DNA from: Streptomyces abikoensis
GTDB lineage: Bacteria; Actinomycetota; Actinomycetes; Streptomycetales; Streptomycetaceae
DNA length: 64,000 bases
Reading direction: 5' to 3'
Assembly: GCF_014648775.1 (NCBI RefSeq)
Contig: NZ_BMRT01000007.1
Coordinates: forward strand, 186,001-250,000
Part shown: one piece after another, positions 49,466-58,338 of the stretch
Numbering within the stretch: the first letter of the stretch is position 1
Layout: the number at the start of each line of letters is the position of its first letter
The notes under the pieces: model-generated
Told to the model about the DNA's origin: nothing
What the model saw: the letters and a program-made list of their open reading frames with translations, nothing else
The model's database searches: none
Position numbers and translations under genes: made by a program

Positions 49466-51394
49466 CTAGCGCGCCAGGTCGTCCGGGCAGCCCGTGCCGC
49501 GCGGCAGCTTGTACTTGGCCACGATCCGGTACGTGCCGGCGTGCGGGGCACGCAGCAGGGTCCAGTCGTCCTCCGGCTGGCCCGCGCGGGCGTCCTGGAC
49601 CTGCTTGGCCAGACAGCCGTTGACGTTGACCGGCGGCTCGCCGCCCGGCCCGGCCTTGGGCGGCTGGATGTCCTTGCCCTGCGCGTCCACCAGGCCCAGC
49701 CACGGCGAGTACGGGACGCGGATCAGCACCGGGCCCGGCTTGCCCACCGTGACCGTCAGCCCCTCGGCGTCCGAGCGGTCCACCACGGCGGGCGGGTCGG
49801 CGAGCGGCGTGGGGTCCTTCACGGCGAAGACGCGCCAGTTCTCGTCGGACCACACCTCGCGCAGATACGGCTGGCCGCGCTGGACGAGCTTGGCCTCCTC
49901 GACGGCCGCGTTGTCCGGCTCGTCCTTGGGCAGCACCACGTAGGCCACGGCCCAGCGGCTGAGCCAGGCGCGGTAGCTGTCCGGGGTGAGCATGCCCTCC
50001 TCATAGAAGAGCGGGTTCCGCTTGAGGTCCGCCTGCCGGTTCCAGCCGCGCGCGAGATTGACGTACGGGGCCAGGGCCGATGCCTCGCGGTGGCTGCGGG
50101 CCGGGACGACCTCGACGCGACCGCCCGCCGCGTCCAGCTTCTGGAGCTGGTCGACGAGGGGGGCGAGCTCACGGGCCCAGGAGGCGGCGGGGGTGGTGTG
50201 CACTATGTCGCTGATGGAGTTGGCGAGCTGCCAGCCGGTGAGGGTCAGCACGCCGCACACGGTCGCGAGCCAGACCTTGCCGCGCCGCAGCAGCTCGGCT
50301 CTCGGCGGCACCTCCATCCCGGTCAGCGCGGCGACCAGCACCACACCACCGAAGATCATCCCGAGCCGCGAGATGTTCGTGCCGATCTGCGAGGGGATCA
50401 GCCAGACCAGCAGCACACCCAGCACGTAGAGCGACGAGACGGCCCGCACCGTGCGCCAGGACGAGGGGGTCATGAAGACGCCGAAGAGCCCGGCGAGCAG
50501 CGGCAGGATCGCCGAGGCGAAGGCCATCGGCTGCTGCCCGGAGAACGGGAACAGCCACGCCGACAGCGCCACCACCACCACCGGGGTCACCCCCAGCGCG
50601 TACGCCGCCGGCCGGCGCCGGCTCAGCCACAGCGCCGCCGCCACGATGCCGACGAACAGACCGGCCACCGGGCTCGACGCCGTCGCCAGCCCCGCCATCG
50701 TCCCGGCCAGCGCGGCCCGGCCCCAGCGGTAGCGGCCCGTGGCGCGCCAGCGCGCCGGCCAGGCGAAGATCGCGGCCACCGCCGCCAGCCCGAACATCGC
50801 ACCGAGCCCGAAGGTCACCCGGCCCGATATGGCGTTGCACATCAGCGCGAACGTGCCGTAGAGCGCCGGCCACAGCGGCCGGCGCACGACCCGGCTGCGG
50901 ACCAGCAGCAGCGCGATCAGGCCGGAGGCGACCGTGCCCGCGATCATCATCGTGGTGCGGACACCGATCGCGGCCATGATGTAGGGCGAGATCACGCTGT
51001 ACGACACCGGGTGCATCCCGCCGTACCAGGCGAGGTTGTACGCCGAGGCCGGATGCTGCAGCGCGAACTCCGCCCACGCGTCCTGCGCGGCGAGGTCGCC
51101 GCCGCTGTTGGCGAAAATGCAGATCCAGAGGATGTGCAGCGCCGCGGCCACGAAGAGGGTGATCCCGACCGTCCCGGTGAGGGCCGCGTACCGCCCGCCC
51201 TTGCGGTGGTGCGGGACGACGGCCCACGACGGGCGCCGCCAGCCGGCCCCACGGGTCACGGCGGTACGTCCCGTCACGGGTGTGCCGGTGTCACCGGTCT
51301 CGTCCGGTGCTCCCGGGCGCTCCGGACGTGCGAGCCGTTCCGGTCGTTCCGGCTGCTCCGGGTCTCTGGGCCGCGCCGGCCCCACGGTGGTCAC
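49466..51394 (-). CDS. polytopic membrane protein, glycosyltransferase-like topology
   Basis: About 642 residues: a Pro/Arg-rich cytoplasmic start, around 11-12 helices with large first extracytoplasmic loop (SGGDLAAQDAWAEFALQHPASAYNLAWYGGMHPVSYSVISPY split here as one segment), and a 230-residue external C-terminal domain. The loop with an early DxxxE-like acidic pair and the multi-helix layout recall GT-C arabinosyl/mannosyl transferases, but no family is certain. GTG 51394 (TTVGPARPR) follows GGGGAGAG at seven bases and was chosen over ATG 51445. Confidence 0.78.
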   Translation of the reverse strand: MTTVGPARPRDPEQPERPERLARPERPGAPDETGDTGTPVTGRTAVTRGAGWRRPSWAVVPHHRKGGRYAALTGTVGITLFVAAALHILWICIFANSGGDLAAQDAWAEFALQHPASAYNLAWYGGMHPVSYSVISPYIMAAIGVRTTMMIAGTVASGLIALLLVRSRVVRRPLWPALYGTFALMCNAISGRVTFGLGAMFGLAAVAAIFAWPARWRATGRYRWGRAALAGTMAGLATASSPVAGLFVGIVAAALWLSRRRPAAYALGVTPVVVVALSAWLFPFSGQQPMAFASAILPLLAGLFGVFMTPSSWRTVRAVSSLYVLGVLLVWLIPSQIGTNISRLGMIFGGVVLVAALTGMEVPPRAELLRRGKVWLATVCGVLTLTGWQLANSISDIVHTTPAASWARELAPLVDQLQKLDAAGGRVEVVPARSHREASALAPYVNLARGWNRQADLKRNPLFYEEGMLTPDSYRAWLSRWAVAYVVLPKDEPDNAAVEEAKLVQRGQPYLREVWSDENWRVFAVKDPTPLADPPAVVDRSDAEGLTVTVGKPGPVLIRVPYSPWLGLVDAQGKDIQPPKAGPGGEPPVNVNGCLAKQVQDARAGQPEDDWTLLRAPHAGTYRIVAKYKLPRGTGCPDDLAR

Positions 51395-51524
51395 TGCGGC
51401 TCTCCCCGTCTTCCCCCTGCGGTCTTCTCCCCCATCTTCACGCATGCTCCGGCTGTGACGAGCAAACCCTGGCGACGCTAGCACGCGTCGTCGGGCCGCC
51501 CCGCCCATCGCGGCGACCGCGAAA

Positions 51525-51566
51525 GCGGCCCCCGGTCCGCACCCACTCGTACGGACCAGGAGCCGC
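51525..51566 (-). terminator. imperfect 15-bp hairpin after the carboxypeptidase gene
   Basis: 51525-51539 and 51552-51566 pair at 13 of 15 positions, 20 bases downstream of the minus-strand stop at 51587. Confidence 0.6.
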
Positions 51567-51586
51567 CACGGCCGGGCCGGCCGGCC

Positions 51587-54058
51587 TCAGCCCAGGCGGG
51601 TCAGCTTGGCGCCGAAGGAGGGCTCGGCCAGGGCCGTCTTCAGCACGACCGGGACCTTCACCGCGTCGGGGCCGCTGCCCACGACCAGCTCGCCGACCTC
51701 CGTACCGGCCTTCGCCGAGTGCGGGATCTTCCGGCCGACGTCGGACAGCGCGAACTTCGTGTCGAAACCGGCCCAGCCGACGGCCACGACGTCCTTGGTG
51801 GCGACGATGGGCGTCTGCCCGCCGAGACCGTCGTCGACGTGGCCGACGACGTCGCCCTTCTTCACCACGGTGACCGTCTTCAGAGCGTTCTGGATCGACG
51901 TGAGCTGCTCGTAGCTCTTGTTCTTGACCTTGGTGAGGCTGTTGGCGGCGTCGGGGTCCAGACCCTTGAAGTGCTGGTCCATGGTGGCGCCGACGATCAG
52001 GTACTCCTTGCCGTCGAGCACCCGCCGCGCCGCCCACATCAGCGCACCGCCGGCCGCGGTGCTGGAACCCGTCTTGATGCCGAGCACACCGGTGCCCTTC
52101 ACCAGCAGGGAGTCGTTGTTGTTGTTGATGTGCGGGCCGCCGGGGATGTCGGCGTTGGGCTGCTGGGTGATCTCCCGGACGACCGGGTTCTTGATCATCA
52201 CCTCGGCGAGCTTCACCTGGTCCACGGCCGTGCTCTTGGTCGTCGCCGTCAGACCGCTGGGGTCGGTGTAGGTGGTGTTGGTCATGCCGAGTTCCTTGGC
52301 GGCGTCGTTCATCTTCTTGACGAACGCCTCCTCGGAACCATTGGTGTCCCACCGGGCGAGCAGGCGGGCGATGTTGTTGCCCGACGGGATGAGCAGCATG
52401 CGGAGCATGTCGTACTCGGAGAACTCCTGCCCCGCCTTGACCTTCGCCGTCGACTCGCCCTCGGCGTTGGACTCCTTCTCCGCCGCCTCGTCGGCCATGA
52501 TCTTGTTGCTGGTCTTGTCCCCCTTCTGCAGGGGGTGGTCCTTCAGGATCACGTAGGCGGTCATGACCTTGGCGACGCTGGCCGTCGGCACGGGCTTCTG
52601 CGGGCCGAACGTGCCCACGTCACCGGCGCCCACGACCTTGGCCGCGGACTGACCCTCGTCCGGCCAGACGAAGGGCGCCTTGCCGCCCTCGAAGGTGAAC
52701 GACTTCTGCGCGCCGAGGGAGAGCTTCGGGTCGGGCAGCGGCCGGAAGGACTGCACGACCACGAAGATGATCCCGAGCAGCACGACGAGCGGCGTCCAGA
52801 TCTTGACGCGCCGGACGGCCATCCGCACGGGCGTCTCCGGCGGCGGCGGGGTGTTCGTCAGCTGGGCGAGCAGGTCGAGCGGCGCGGCCGGCTCCGCGGG
52901 CGCGGCCGGGGCGGCGGGACGGCCCGGGGGCGGCGGGACCTTGGACTTCCCGGGCTCGGGCTTGGCCGACTCGGGCTGCGGCTTCGCGGGCTGCGGCTTC
53001 GCCGGGGCCGGGGCGGCCTTGGCGGCCTGCTTGGCGGGCGCGGCCTCGTCGTCCTTCTTCAGCGGGACGAACTGGCTCTTGCGCTCGCCACCGGGCGTCG
53101 GCTGCGGGGTGGGGGCCTTCATCAGCTCGGTCGGCTGGTCGCCGTTGTCGAGCTTGGGGGCACCGGCGTCGGCCTTCGGCGCGTCCGCCTTGGGGCGCAC
53201 GGTACGGAAGACGGCGGTCGCCTGGTCGGCGGCGGGCTCGTCCTTGCCGCCCTTGCCGTCCTTCTCGCCGTCGGCGGCGGGCTTCTTCGCCCCGGGGGCG
53301 GCGGTGTCGGCCTTCGGGCGCACGGCGCCGAAGACGGCCGTGGCCTGGTCGACGCCGTCCTTGCCGTCCTTGCCGTCCTTGCCGTTCTTTTCCTCGTCGG
53401 CATCGGTGGCGGAGGGCTTCGGGCGCACGGTGCGGAAGACGGCCGTCGCCTGGTCGGCGGCGGGCTCGCCGTCCTTCTCGTCCTTGGCAGCGGGCTTCTT
53501 CGCCTCGGGGGCCGCGTCGCCGCTGTTTTCGTCCGCCTTCGGGCGCACCGTGTGGAAAACGGCCGTCGCCTGGTCGGCGCCGGACTCGTCCTTCGCCGTG
53601 CGCGCCGCTTCTGCCGGGGCGTCAGCGGCCGTACCGGCAGGGGCGTCCGCGGTGGCGTCGGCTCGGTCGGCCGACGGCTTCTCACCTGCGGCGTCGTCCT
53701 CGGCACCGGCCTCCGGAGCGTCCTCTTCCGCGCTCGCCACCCAGGCGGCGACGGCGGCCTTCAGCCGGGCGTCACGCTTGACACCGCCGTTCCCGGCGGG
53801 CTCAGCCGGCTCAACGGGCTTCGCGGAATCGGCCGTGTCGGCCTCGCGGCCCTGACGGTCCTTATCCGAATCCGAACCCGATGAATCCGATGAATCCGAC
53901 CCGCCGGACTTGCCGTCCGTACGGTCCTCGGTCGTATCCGTGCCGGCCCGGAAGACTCCGAGCCGGGGGTCGCGTTCGCTGCCGGTCGTACCAGTGGTGC
54001 CAGTCGTCTCCCCCGACGACTTCCGCTGCTCCGACTTGCCGGGGGACTCGCCCGCCAC
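51587..54058 (-). CDS. D-alanyl-D-alanine carboxypeptidase (S11) with long repeat-bearing cytoplasmic extension
   Basis: 823 residues. C-terminal S11 domain has SVAK (494-497), SGN (559-561) and KTG (662-664), i.e. an active DD-carboxypeptidase that trims peptidoglycan pentapeptides. A single helix (420-437) puts it outside. The unusual part is the 415-residue cytoplasmic N-terminus, acidic and disordered, with four copies of DQATAVFxxVRPK (162, 202, 237, 278) plus a relative DQPTELMK (307), possible Ser/Thr kinase or FHA-interaction motifs. GTG 54058 follows GAGGAGG at six bases. Confidence 0.92.
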   Translation of the reverse strand: MAGESPGKSEQRKSSGETTGTTGTTGSERDPRLGVFRAGTDTTEDRTDGKSGGSDSSDSSGSDSDKDRQGREADTADSAKPVEPAEPAGNGGVKRDARLKAAVAAWVASAEEDAPEAGAEDDAAGEKPSADRADATADAPAGTAADAPAEAARTAKDESGADQATAVFHTVRPKADENSGDAAPEAKKPAAKDEKDGEPAADQATAVFRTVRPKPSATDADEEKNGKDGKDGKDGVDQATAVFGAVRPKADTAAPGAKKPAADGEKDGKGGKDEPAADQATAVFRTVRPKADAPKADAGAPKLDNGDQPTELMKAPTPQPTPGGERKSQFVPLKKDDEAAPAKQAAKAAPAPAKPQPAKPQPESAKPEPGKSKVPPPPGRPAAPAAPAEPAAPLDLLAQLTNTPPPPETPVRMAVRRVKIWTPLVVLLGIIFVVVQSFRPLPDPKLSLGAQKSFTFEGGKAPFVWPDEGQSAAKVVGAGDVGTFGPQKPVPTASVAKVMTAYVILKDHPLQKGDKTSNKIMADEAAEKESNAEGESTAKVKAGQEFSEYDMLRMLLIPSGNNIARLLARWDTNGSEEAFVKKMNDAAKELGMTNTTYTDPSGLTATTKSTAVDQVKLAEVMIKNPVVREITQQPNADIPGGPHINNNNDSLLVKGTGVLGIKTGSSTAAGGALMWAARRVLDGKEYLIVGATMDQHFKGLDPDAANSLTKVKNKSYEQLTSIQNALKTVTVVKKGDVVGHVDDGLGGQTPIVATKDVVAVGWAGFDTKFALSDVGRKIPHSAKAGTEVGELVVGSGPDAVKVPVVLKTALAEPSFGAKLTRLG

Positions 54059-54318
54059 CGATGCCTCCTCGAATTCCGCGCCGTACACCGAGGCGGGACG
54101 ACAAGTGTCCCGCTGCCCGGATCCTCTCAACGTCTATCAGTGTCCTCTGCCGCCGTCGCGTCAGGGCACAGCTAGCGGGTCAGAGAGCGGTGTCCGCCTT
54201 CACCCACGTGCAAGACGAGACGACATACCTACCGGTTCCCACCCGAAGTCACCACGCGCTCTCGACAGACCAATGTGAGAGGGGTCACCCTGTCACTCAT
54301 CCACGCGGGGAGGCATGG

Positions 54319-55101
54319 ATGGGCAGGAGCCGCAGAACAATTCCGGAGGAGCTTCTGCTGCTCGCCCTGGACCCGGCCACGGGTACCACGGCGCAGCCGC
54401 AGTCGCTCGACCTCGGTCTCGCCGGAGCGCAGCTCGTGGAGCTGGCTCTGGCCGGACGGATAGCCCCAGACGGGGATCGTATCGCCGTGGTGCACCCACG
54501 GCCGACTGGTGATCCGACCCTGGACACCGCGCTCGAGCTGTTGCGCCGCCGCGGCAGCCCGGTGCGCGCCGTCCACTGGATCGGCGGGCCCCGGCTGGGG
54601 CTGCGTCAGACGTATCTCACGCATCTGGAACGGTGCGGCATGGTGCATGCCGTGGCGGGCCAGATGTGCGGGGTGCTGCCGACCACGCGCTATCAGGCGA
54701 CGGACACGGCGATCAACCGGGAGATCAGGGCCCGGTTGGACAGCGCGATCCGCACCGGCGTCCCGCCGGACCCGCGGACCGCCGCGCTCGCCGCCCTGGC
54801 CCACGCGGTCGGCCTGGGCAAGCACCTCTACCCGGGCAACGAGGGCCGTTCCTCACGGTCCCGGTTGCGCGATCTCATCCGGCACGACCCGATGGGCGGG
54901 CTCGTCGCGCACGCCGTGATGGACGTGCAGAACGGGGTCGGTGCGCAGCCGCGCCGGGCGCCGGCCGCGGCCGGCGCGACGGGTGGCGGCGGTTCGGGCC
55001 GGCGTGCCGCCGTGCGGGCGCCGGTCGAGCCGGCGGCGGTCGGCACGGGCCGGACGACCGCGCATCGAGGTGGGGTCATGGCCCGCGCGGGCGCCTCGTG
55101 A
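54319..55101 (+). CDS. GPP34 (GOLPH3/VPS74-like) family protein
   Basis: 260 residues. IPEELLLLALDPATG at the start, LAGAQLVELALAGRI, and the central LRRRGSPVRAVHWIGG match the GPP34 fold, which in eukaryotic GOLPH3 binds PI4P and Golgi glycosyltransferases. Streptomyces genomes carry several copies with unknown role. C-terminal 60 residues are Ala/Gly-rich and disordered. ATG follows GGGGAGG at five bases. A 20-bp terminator follows. Confidence 0.9.
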   Translation: MGRSRRTIPEELLLLALDPATGTTAQPQSLDLGLAGAQLVELALAGRIAPDGDRIAVVHPRPTGDPTLDTALELLRRRGSPVRAVHWIGGPRLGLRQTYLTHLERCGMVHAVAGQMCGVLPTTRYQATDTAINREIRARLDSAIRTGVPPDPRTAALAALAHAVGLGKHLYPGNEGRSSRSRLRDLIRHDPMGGLVAHAVMDVQNGVGAQPRRAPAAAGATGGGGSGRRAAVRAPVEPAAVGTGRTTAHRGGVMARAGAS

Positions 55102-55148
55102 AACGGTTCCGCAGCCGCTGACCGCGGTCGTACGACCGCGAGCACGAC

Positions 55149-55230
55149 CCTACGCACCAACCCACGCATCACCCTTGGCACGACCCCACGCATCACCTTT
55201 GGCACCACCTCACGCACCAACCCACGCACC
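55149..55230. repeat. degenerate 22-25-bp repeats rich in CCCACGCA
   Basis: Units at 55161-55183 and 55184-55208 are near copies, flanked by ctacgcaccaacccacgcat and ctcacgcaccaacccacgca. Not CRISPR-like: no regular spacers. Confidence 0.75.
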
Positions 55231-55289
55231 ACTTCCGCTCCACCGACCGCACCGGGGTCCATCTGACCCGGTCCGGGAGCCGCAGCAGC

Positions 55290-55342
55290 GCGGGGCGGCG
55301 GGCCGTACCGCCCGAGCACGGTGGTACGGCCCGCCGCCCCGC
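55290..55342 (+). terminator. perfect 20-bp hairpin terminator
   Basis: 55290-55309 is exactly complementary to 55323-55342, with 13 bases between. It ends the GPP34 transcript, well before the XRE gene. Confidence 0.85.
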
Positions 55343-55539
55343 GTGCGCGTACGCGCGCCCGGGCGCGCGCGGTCGTAGGGGGTCGCGCGGTCATGCGTAG
55401 TAACGACTACGTCACGCGCATCCGCATCAGGGTCACCACAAGCGGACACGGTGTAAGCATTTCCCAGCGCCGCCCCGGCCGGTGGTGGCAGGCTGCCGGA
55501 GCAGGAGACAGCAGCATGACGGAGCCGGAGGTGCGTCCC

Positions 55540-56424
55540 GTGGCGTCCAGTGTCAACCCCACCGTAAGGCGGCGCCGATTGGGGCAGGAGCTACGCAAGC
55601 TCCGTGAGCTCAAGGGCATGACCGCCGAGGAGGTGGCCGAGCGGCTCCTGGTCTCGCAGTCGAAGATCAGCCGACTGGAGAACGGCCGCCGCAGCATCAG
55701 TCAGCGCGATGTCCGCGATCTGTGCGGCGTGTACGGAGTCGAGGACCACCGCATCGTCGATTCGCTGATGCAGATGGCGAAGGAGTCACGACAGCAAGGC
55801 TGGTGGCATGCCTTCGGCGACATCCCGTACAGCGTCTACATCGGACTCGAGACCGACGCGGCGTCGCTGCGCGTCTACGAGGCGTCGCTCGTCCCCGGGT
55901 TGCTCCAGACGCCCAACTACGCCAACGCCGTGACCGAGGGCTCGTGGCCGGAGGCCACCGCCGCGGACGTCGAGCGGCGCGTACAGGTGCGGATGCGCCG
56001 TCAGGAACGGATCACCGACCCGGAGAACCCGCTGCGCCTGTGGGCGGTCATCGACGAGTCCGCGCTGCGCAGGATCGTCGGCAGCGGCGCCATCATGCGC
56101 GAACAGATGGAACACCTCGTGGAGTTCAGCCTCCAGCCGCACATCACCGTGCAGGTGCTGCCCTACGCGGTGGGCGCGCACCCGGGCATGTACGGGAAGT
56201 TCTCCATCCTCGAGTTCCACGATCCGCAGGACGCGAGCACGGTCTACCTCGAGGGCATCACCAGCGATCTGTACCTGGAGAAGCCCAACGACGTCCAGGC
56301 GTACAGCGTGATGTACGAGCATTTGCGGATGCAGGCGCTCAACGCCGAGGACTCACGGCGGTTCATCCTCCAGGTCGCGGAGGACTGGGCGGTCGAGGGG
56401 CAAAAAGAGGAGCCCGGCCAGTAG
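55540..56424 (+). CDS. XRE-family regulator with DUF5753 domain (second pair)
   Basis: 294 residues. HTH at 10-65 (LRKLRELKGMTAEEVAERLLVSQSKISRLENGRR) and DUF5753 with YEASLVPGLLQTPNYANAV, VQVRMRRQERI and MYGKFSILEFHDP. Close to the well-conserved Streptomyces form of this family. GTG 55540 after GGAGG was chosen; an ATG at 55516 is possible. A DUF397 gene follows on the same strand after a 10-bp terminator, so the two may be separately transcribed. Confidence 0.93.
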   Translation: MASSVNPTVRRRRLGQELRKLRELKGMTAEEVAERLLVSQSKISRLENGRRSISQRDVRDLCGVYGVEDHRIVDSLMQMAKESRQQGWWHAFGDIPYSVYIGLETDAASLRVYEASLVPGLLQTPNYANAVTEGSWPEATAADVERRVQVRMRRQERITDPENPLRLWAVIDESALRRIVGSGAIMREQMEHLVEFSLQPHITVQVLPYAVGAHPGMYGKFSILEFHDPQDASTVYLEGITSDLYLEKPNDVQAYSVMYEHLRMQALNAEDSRRFILQVAEDWAVEGQKEEPGQ

Positions 56425-56451
56425 CCGTGGGATGCGAGGGGCGGGACCGTA

Positions 56452-56480
56452 CACCCCTTCCCGCCATGGAGGAAGGGGTG
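56452..56480 (+). terminator. 10-bp hairpin between XRE and DUF397 genes
   Basis: CACCCCTTCC (56452-56461) pairs with GGAAGGGGTG (56471-56480), nine-base loop, 28 bases after the XRE stop. Confidence 0.7.
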
Positions 56481-56662
56481 ATGGATATATGCCATCCGGT
56501 CGAGTGAACGGGCCGTTCATCAGGTGATGTTGGCGCGTAACGTCGATCGCGTCGGGACACCGGCCCCACCGGTCCGGCCAGTGGGTTCCCGGCCGTCTTC
56601 CGGCCGGCACCCGGGCGATTCCCGGCCGAACCAGGCAGCACTCATAGGCATCGGAGCAATTC

Positions 56663-56866
56663 ATGGCGATTCAGCAGGGAAAGACCACGTGGCGGAAGTC
56701 CTCCTACTCGCTGGCCCACGGCGACTGCGTCGAGGTCGCCTCCCCGCTCGTGCGGTCCATCGCGGTCCGTGACTCGAAGGACCCGCAGGGCCCCGCCCTC
56801 GCCTTCTCCTCGGAGTCCTGGTCCGCGTTCGTGACGGTCGTCGGCGACAGCGCGCAGTCCCTCTGA
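56663..56866 (+). CDS. DUF397 protein
   Basis: 67 residues. TWRKSSYSLAHGDCVEVA and IAVRDSKDPQGPALAFSSESW are the two halves of the DUF397 signature. It lies 238 bases downstream of the XRE gene and belongs to the BldB-like regulator-partner family. Unlike the pair at 46 kb, it does not overlap its XRE gene. Confidence 0.92.
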   Translation: MAIQQGKTTWRKSSYSLAHGDCVEVASPLVRSIAVRDSKDPQGPALAFSSESWSAFVTVVGDSAQSL

Positions 56867-56933
56867 CCGACCGCGTTGAACGCGGATCACCCGGCACAGC
56901 GACGTAAAACCGCCGTATCGATATTTCCGCAGA

Positions 56934-56977
56934 GAGCCCTCTTGGCGCCTGGCATCCCGTCCCGGCCGAGAGGGCTC
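56934..56977. terminator. 9-bp hairpin between DUF397 and convergent ADP-ribosylglycohydrolase gene
   Basis: GAGCCCTCT (56934-56942) pairs with AGAGGGCTC (56969-56977), 26-base loop. Confidence 0.55.
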
Positions 56978-57013
56978 CGCCACGTCCGGATCCACCTCCT
57001 ACGCGGCCATCTC

Positions 57014-58162
57014 CTACGCGCGGGGGTACCGCGCCAGCCAGGCCGCCGACGAGACGGTGCCGGGCGGGCCGTGCAGCGCGGGCCCCTGGGTGAGCTCCAT
57101 GGCGAAGTCGTCGGCGAGTTCGAGGATCGTGCCCCGGCCCTCCAGCTCCGCCACCCACCCGGCCGGCAGCGCGGTCTCCCCGTGTACGGCACCCAGCAGA
57201 TTGCCGCAGATCGACCCCGTGGAGTCCGAGTCCCCGCCGTGGTTGACCGCCAGCAGCAGGCCGTGGCGGACGTCCTCGGCGACCAGCGCGCAGTACAGCC
57301 CCATCGCCAGGGCCTCCTCGGCCACCCACCCCTCGCCCAGCGACTGGAGCCGCTCGGCCGACGGCGGCCCCTGCCGCACGGCGGCCAGGGCGCCCCGCAG
57401 CGCCGCGGTGGTCTCCTCGTGGCCCGGCCGGGCGGCCAGCAGCTCCAGGGCCCGCAGGGCGGCGGCCTCCAGCGGCTCGCCCCGCACCGCGCCATGGACG
57501 ATGACGGCGAAGGCGGCCGCCGAGAGCCGGCCGGTGGGGTGGCCGTGGGTCTGCGCCGCGCACTCGTCGGCCAGCTGGAGGACGAGGCCGGGCGCCCAGT
57601 CCGCCAGCAGCCCGAACGGCGCGGAGCGCATCACCGCGCCACAGCCCTTGGAGCCCGGGTTCTTGGGCGCCGCCAGGGTGCCCATCCGGTGGTCGGCGAG
57701 GCCGGAGAGGCACGCCCCGCCGGGGGCCCGGCGGGCGTAGAGCCACTCCTGCCCGGCGAGCCAGCCCGCGTCCCGCACCCGCTCGTCGGGGCCCCAGCCC
57801 TCCTGCGTGGCGGCCCAGCGCAGGTGCGCGCGGTGGACGTCGGCCGGCGGGTGCCAGGCCCCGGTGTCCCGGCGGACGTGGGCCCTGATCAGCCCCTCCA
57901 CCGTGAAGAGCGTCATCTGGGTGTCGTCGGTGACTGCGCCGCGCCGGCCGTAGGCCGGGACGTAGTCGGTCACGCCCGCGGGGCCGTGCGCGGCGCGGAT
58001 CGCCTCCAGGGAGTCGAACTCGATGCCCGCGCCCAGCGCGTCCCCGATCGCCCCGCCGAGCAGGCAGCCGCGCACCCGGGAGCGGAAGTCCTGCTGTTCG
58101 GCCCGGCCCCGGGGCAGCGGCCCGGGGGCTCCGGCGGTGCCCGTCGCGGCGGTCGTGGTCAC
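57014..58162 (-). CDS. ADP-ribosylglycohydrolase family protein
   Basis: 382 residues. GCLLGGAIGDALGAGIEF, AVTDDTQMTLFTVEGLI and NHGGDSDSTGSICGNLLGA are the Mg2+/ADP-ribose binding motifs of the DraG/ARH family, which removes ADP-ribose from proteins or nucleic acids. GTG 58162 follows AGGAGG at eight bases. No ADP-ribosyltransferase gene is near. Confidence 0.94.
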   Translation of the reverse strand: MTTTAATGTAGAPGPLPRGRAEQQDFRSRVRGCLLGGAIGDALGAGIEFDSLEAIRAAHGPAGVTDYVPAYGRRGAVTDDTQMTLFTVEGLIRAHVRRDTGAWHPPADVHRAHLRWAATQEGWGPDERVRDAGWLAGQEWLYARRAPGGACLSGLADHRMGTLAAPKNPGSKGCGAVMRSAPFGLLADWAPGLVLQLADECAAQTHGHPTGRLSAAAFAVIVHGAVRGEPLEAAALRALELLAARPGHEETTAALRGALAAVRQGPPSAERLQSLGEGWVAEEALAMGLYCALVAEDVRHGLLLAVNHGGDSDSTGSICGNLLGAVHGETALPAGWVAELEGRGTILELADDFAMELTQGPALHGPPGTVSSAAWLARYPRA

Positions 58163-58338
58163 GTGTCCGGCCTCCTGGACGGGAGAGGTGCGAGCGGGCC
58201 GCGGGCCCGTTCGCCGGGCCCGCGTCGATCGGTACAGCGCCGTGTCGCCACAGGGCTGTGTCGGCAAAGCGCTGTGTCGGCACAGCACTGTAGTGCGCCG
58301 AGGCCGGCCCGGCGTCCGGGACACCGGGCCGGCGGCGA

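Larger units (their letters stand above)
55102..55539. other. intergenic stretch with repeats and terminator
   Basis: 438 bases without a supported gene. It holds the acgcacc repeats (55149-55230), a 20-bp terminator (55290-55342) and, from about 55390, the promoter region of the XRE gene with the less GC-rich TAGTAACGACTACGTCACGC. Confidence 0.5.

Noticed and set aside
55149..55230. Possible CRISPR or peptide-coding repeats
   Set aside because: Units are degenerate, without spacers of constant length, and no cas genes are present; the encoded APTHASPLA-like peptide has no start or conserved context.
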